Below the pieces are notes generated by a model. The model saw only the letters and a list, made by a program, of their open reading frames with translations, had not been told where the DNA came from and did no database searches. DNA of 7,333 nt from Bdellovibrionales bacterium (GTDB lineage Bacteria; Bdellovibrionota; Bacteriovoracia; Bacteriovoracales; Bacteriovoracaceae). How positions within the stretch are numbered: position 1 is the first letter of the stretch; each line of letters begins with the position of its first letter. Below are positions 6,933 to 7,333 of this stretch, one piece after another. A program made the translations under genes and the position numbers. Where the stretch lies: assembly GCA_005791855.1 (NCBI GenBank), contig SXUH01000015.1, positions 1 through 7,333 of the forward strand, in the 5' to 3' direction.

Positions 6933-6966
6933 TAGAAATGAAATAGCCATCTTTGCTGCTGCGTGT

Positions 6967-7333
6967 TCAGCTCAAAGAATGTTCCGAGGTCGGAGCTTGA
7001 GTCGAGTACCCGTGCGGGTGATTGGAGTGCCACCTCCAGGCGTGGTGGACGATGGTTTCGATGGACGGATAGAGTGGTTCCCACTTGAGTTCCTTCCGGA
7101 TCTTCCGGCTGCTCGCCACGAGGATCGCCGGGTCTCCGGGCCTTCGCGCTTCTTCGACCGCTCCGAAGTCGACCCCCGTGACCTTCCGGCAAGCCTCGAT
7201 CACTTCCCTCACGGAGAAACCGCTTTCGCTTCCGAGGTTGTAGACCCGCCGGTCACCTTCGCTCAGGGCCTCGATGGCGAGGACGTGCGCCCGGGCCAGG
7301 TCGACGACGTGGACGTAGTCGCGGACGCAGGTC
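6967..7333 (-). CDS. galE: UDP-glucose 4-epimerase GalE, C-terminal part (5' end outside the window)
   Basis: The last 121 residues of a short-chain-dehydrogenase-type epimerase are visible; the frame runs open to the window edge. GalE interconverts UDP-glucose and UDP-galactose (or N-acetyl forms in some relatives) with bound NAD in the cytoplasm, feeding surface polysaccharide and galactose metabolism. The sequence [20 protein letters not shown] is the typical GalE block (GTCVRDYIHV-DLA-AH). It is followed by [16 protein letters not shown], the substrate-loop region [16 protein letters not shown], and the closing [21 protein letters not shown] short extra tail ([12 protein letters not shown]) extends past the usual HPHGY end. 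The NAD-binding Rossmann glycines and the catalytic Tyr-x-x-x-Lys lie outside the window. A related NDP-sugar epimerase is possible, but the VRDYVHV block and RRPGDPA favour GalE. Confidence 0.9.
   Translation of the reverse strand, partial: TCVRDYVHVVDLARAHVLAIEALSEGDRRVYNLGSESGFSVREVIEACRKVTGVDFGAVEEARRPGDPAILVASSRKIRKELKWEPLYPSIETIVHHAWRWHSNHPHGYSTQAPTSEHSLS

Noticed and set aside
6925..6960. Plus-strand promoter-like TTTGACTATAG in the galE-TIGR03546 gap
   Set aside because: TTGACT resembles a -35 box, but no plus-strand gene follows and no -10 box is found at the right distance.
6914..7192. A 92-codon minus-strand frame overlapping galE
   Set aside because: It is an out-of-frame reading of galE. 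The frame ending at 6967 carries the GalE blocks.
1..7333. A new defence, mobile or CRISPR-type system
   Set aside because: No transposase, integrase, nuclease, toxin, repeat array or tRNA-flanked island is visible. All genes fit ordinary envelope or metabolic roles plus one uncharacterised pair.

Overview
The window reads as GC-rich DNA from a diderm (outer-membrane) bacterium. The neighbouring genes that I match to the rare family pair TIGR03545/TIGR03546, an alpha-beta fused 2-oxo acid dehydrogenase E1, a lipoprotein and a Bacteroidetes-like insert-bearing subtilase together suggest a Bdellovibrio-like bacterium or a related deep diderm lineage. This taxonomic guess is inference only. The proteins are lysine-rich despite the GC-rich DNA, with lysine written almost entirely as AAG.

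Layout: positions 1-4362 carry three plus-strand genes. They are the 3' part of an S8 (subtilisin-like) peptidase closed by a clear intrinsic terminator, a small lipoprotein with two beta-rich Ig/filamin-like halves, and a complete 725-residue fused E1 alpha/beta subunit of a branched-chain-type 2-oxo acid dehydrogenase. Positions 4363-4415 are a short convergent intergenic region with a strong GC hairpin. From 4416 to the right edge everything is on the minus strand. In transcription order this is the C-terminal part of GalE (UDP-glucose 4-epimerase, cut by the window edge), an AT-rich gap of about 90 bp with a candidate promoter, a 175-residue DUF2062-like membrane protein (TIGR03546), and a 639-residue single-anchor protein (TIGR03545) starting 12 bases later.

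How they fit together: the protease, lipoprotein, GalE and the TIGR03545/03546 pair all point to envelope or export functions, while E1 is central metabolism without its E2 and E3 partners in view. The most interesting element is the TIGR03545/03546 pair. The large protein has an N-terminal membrane anchor followed by sequence that resembles the AsmA/DUF748 class of inter-membrane bridge proteins, split by a coiled-coil-like middle, and the small partner is an integral membrane protein. I propose, as inference, that this is an uncharacterised envelope or lipid-handling two-gene system. No RNA genes, CRISPR arrays, insertion sequences or attachment sites were seen. There is no gene-free stretch longer than 300 bases.
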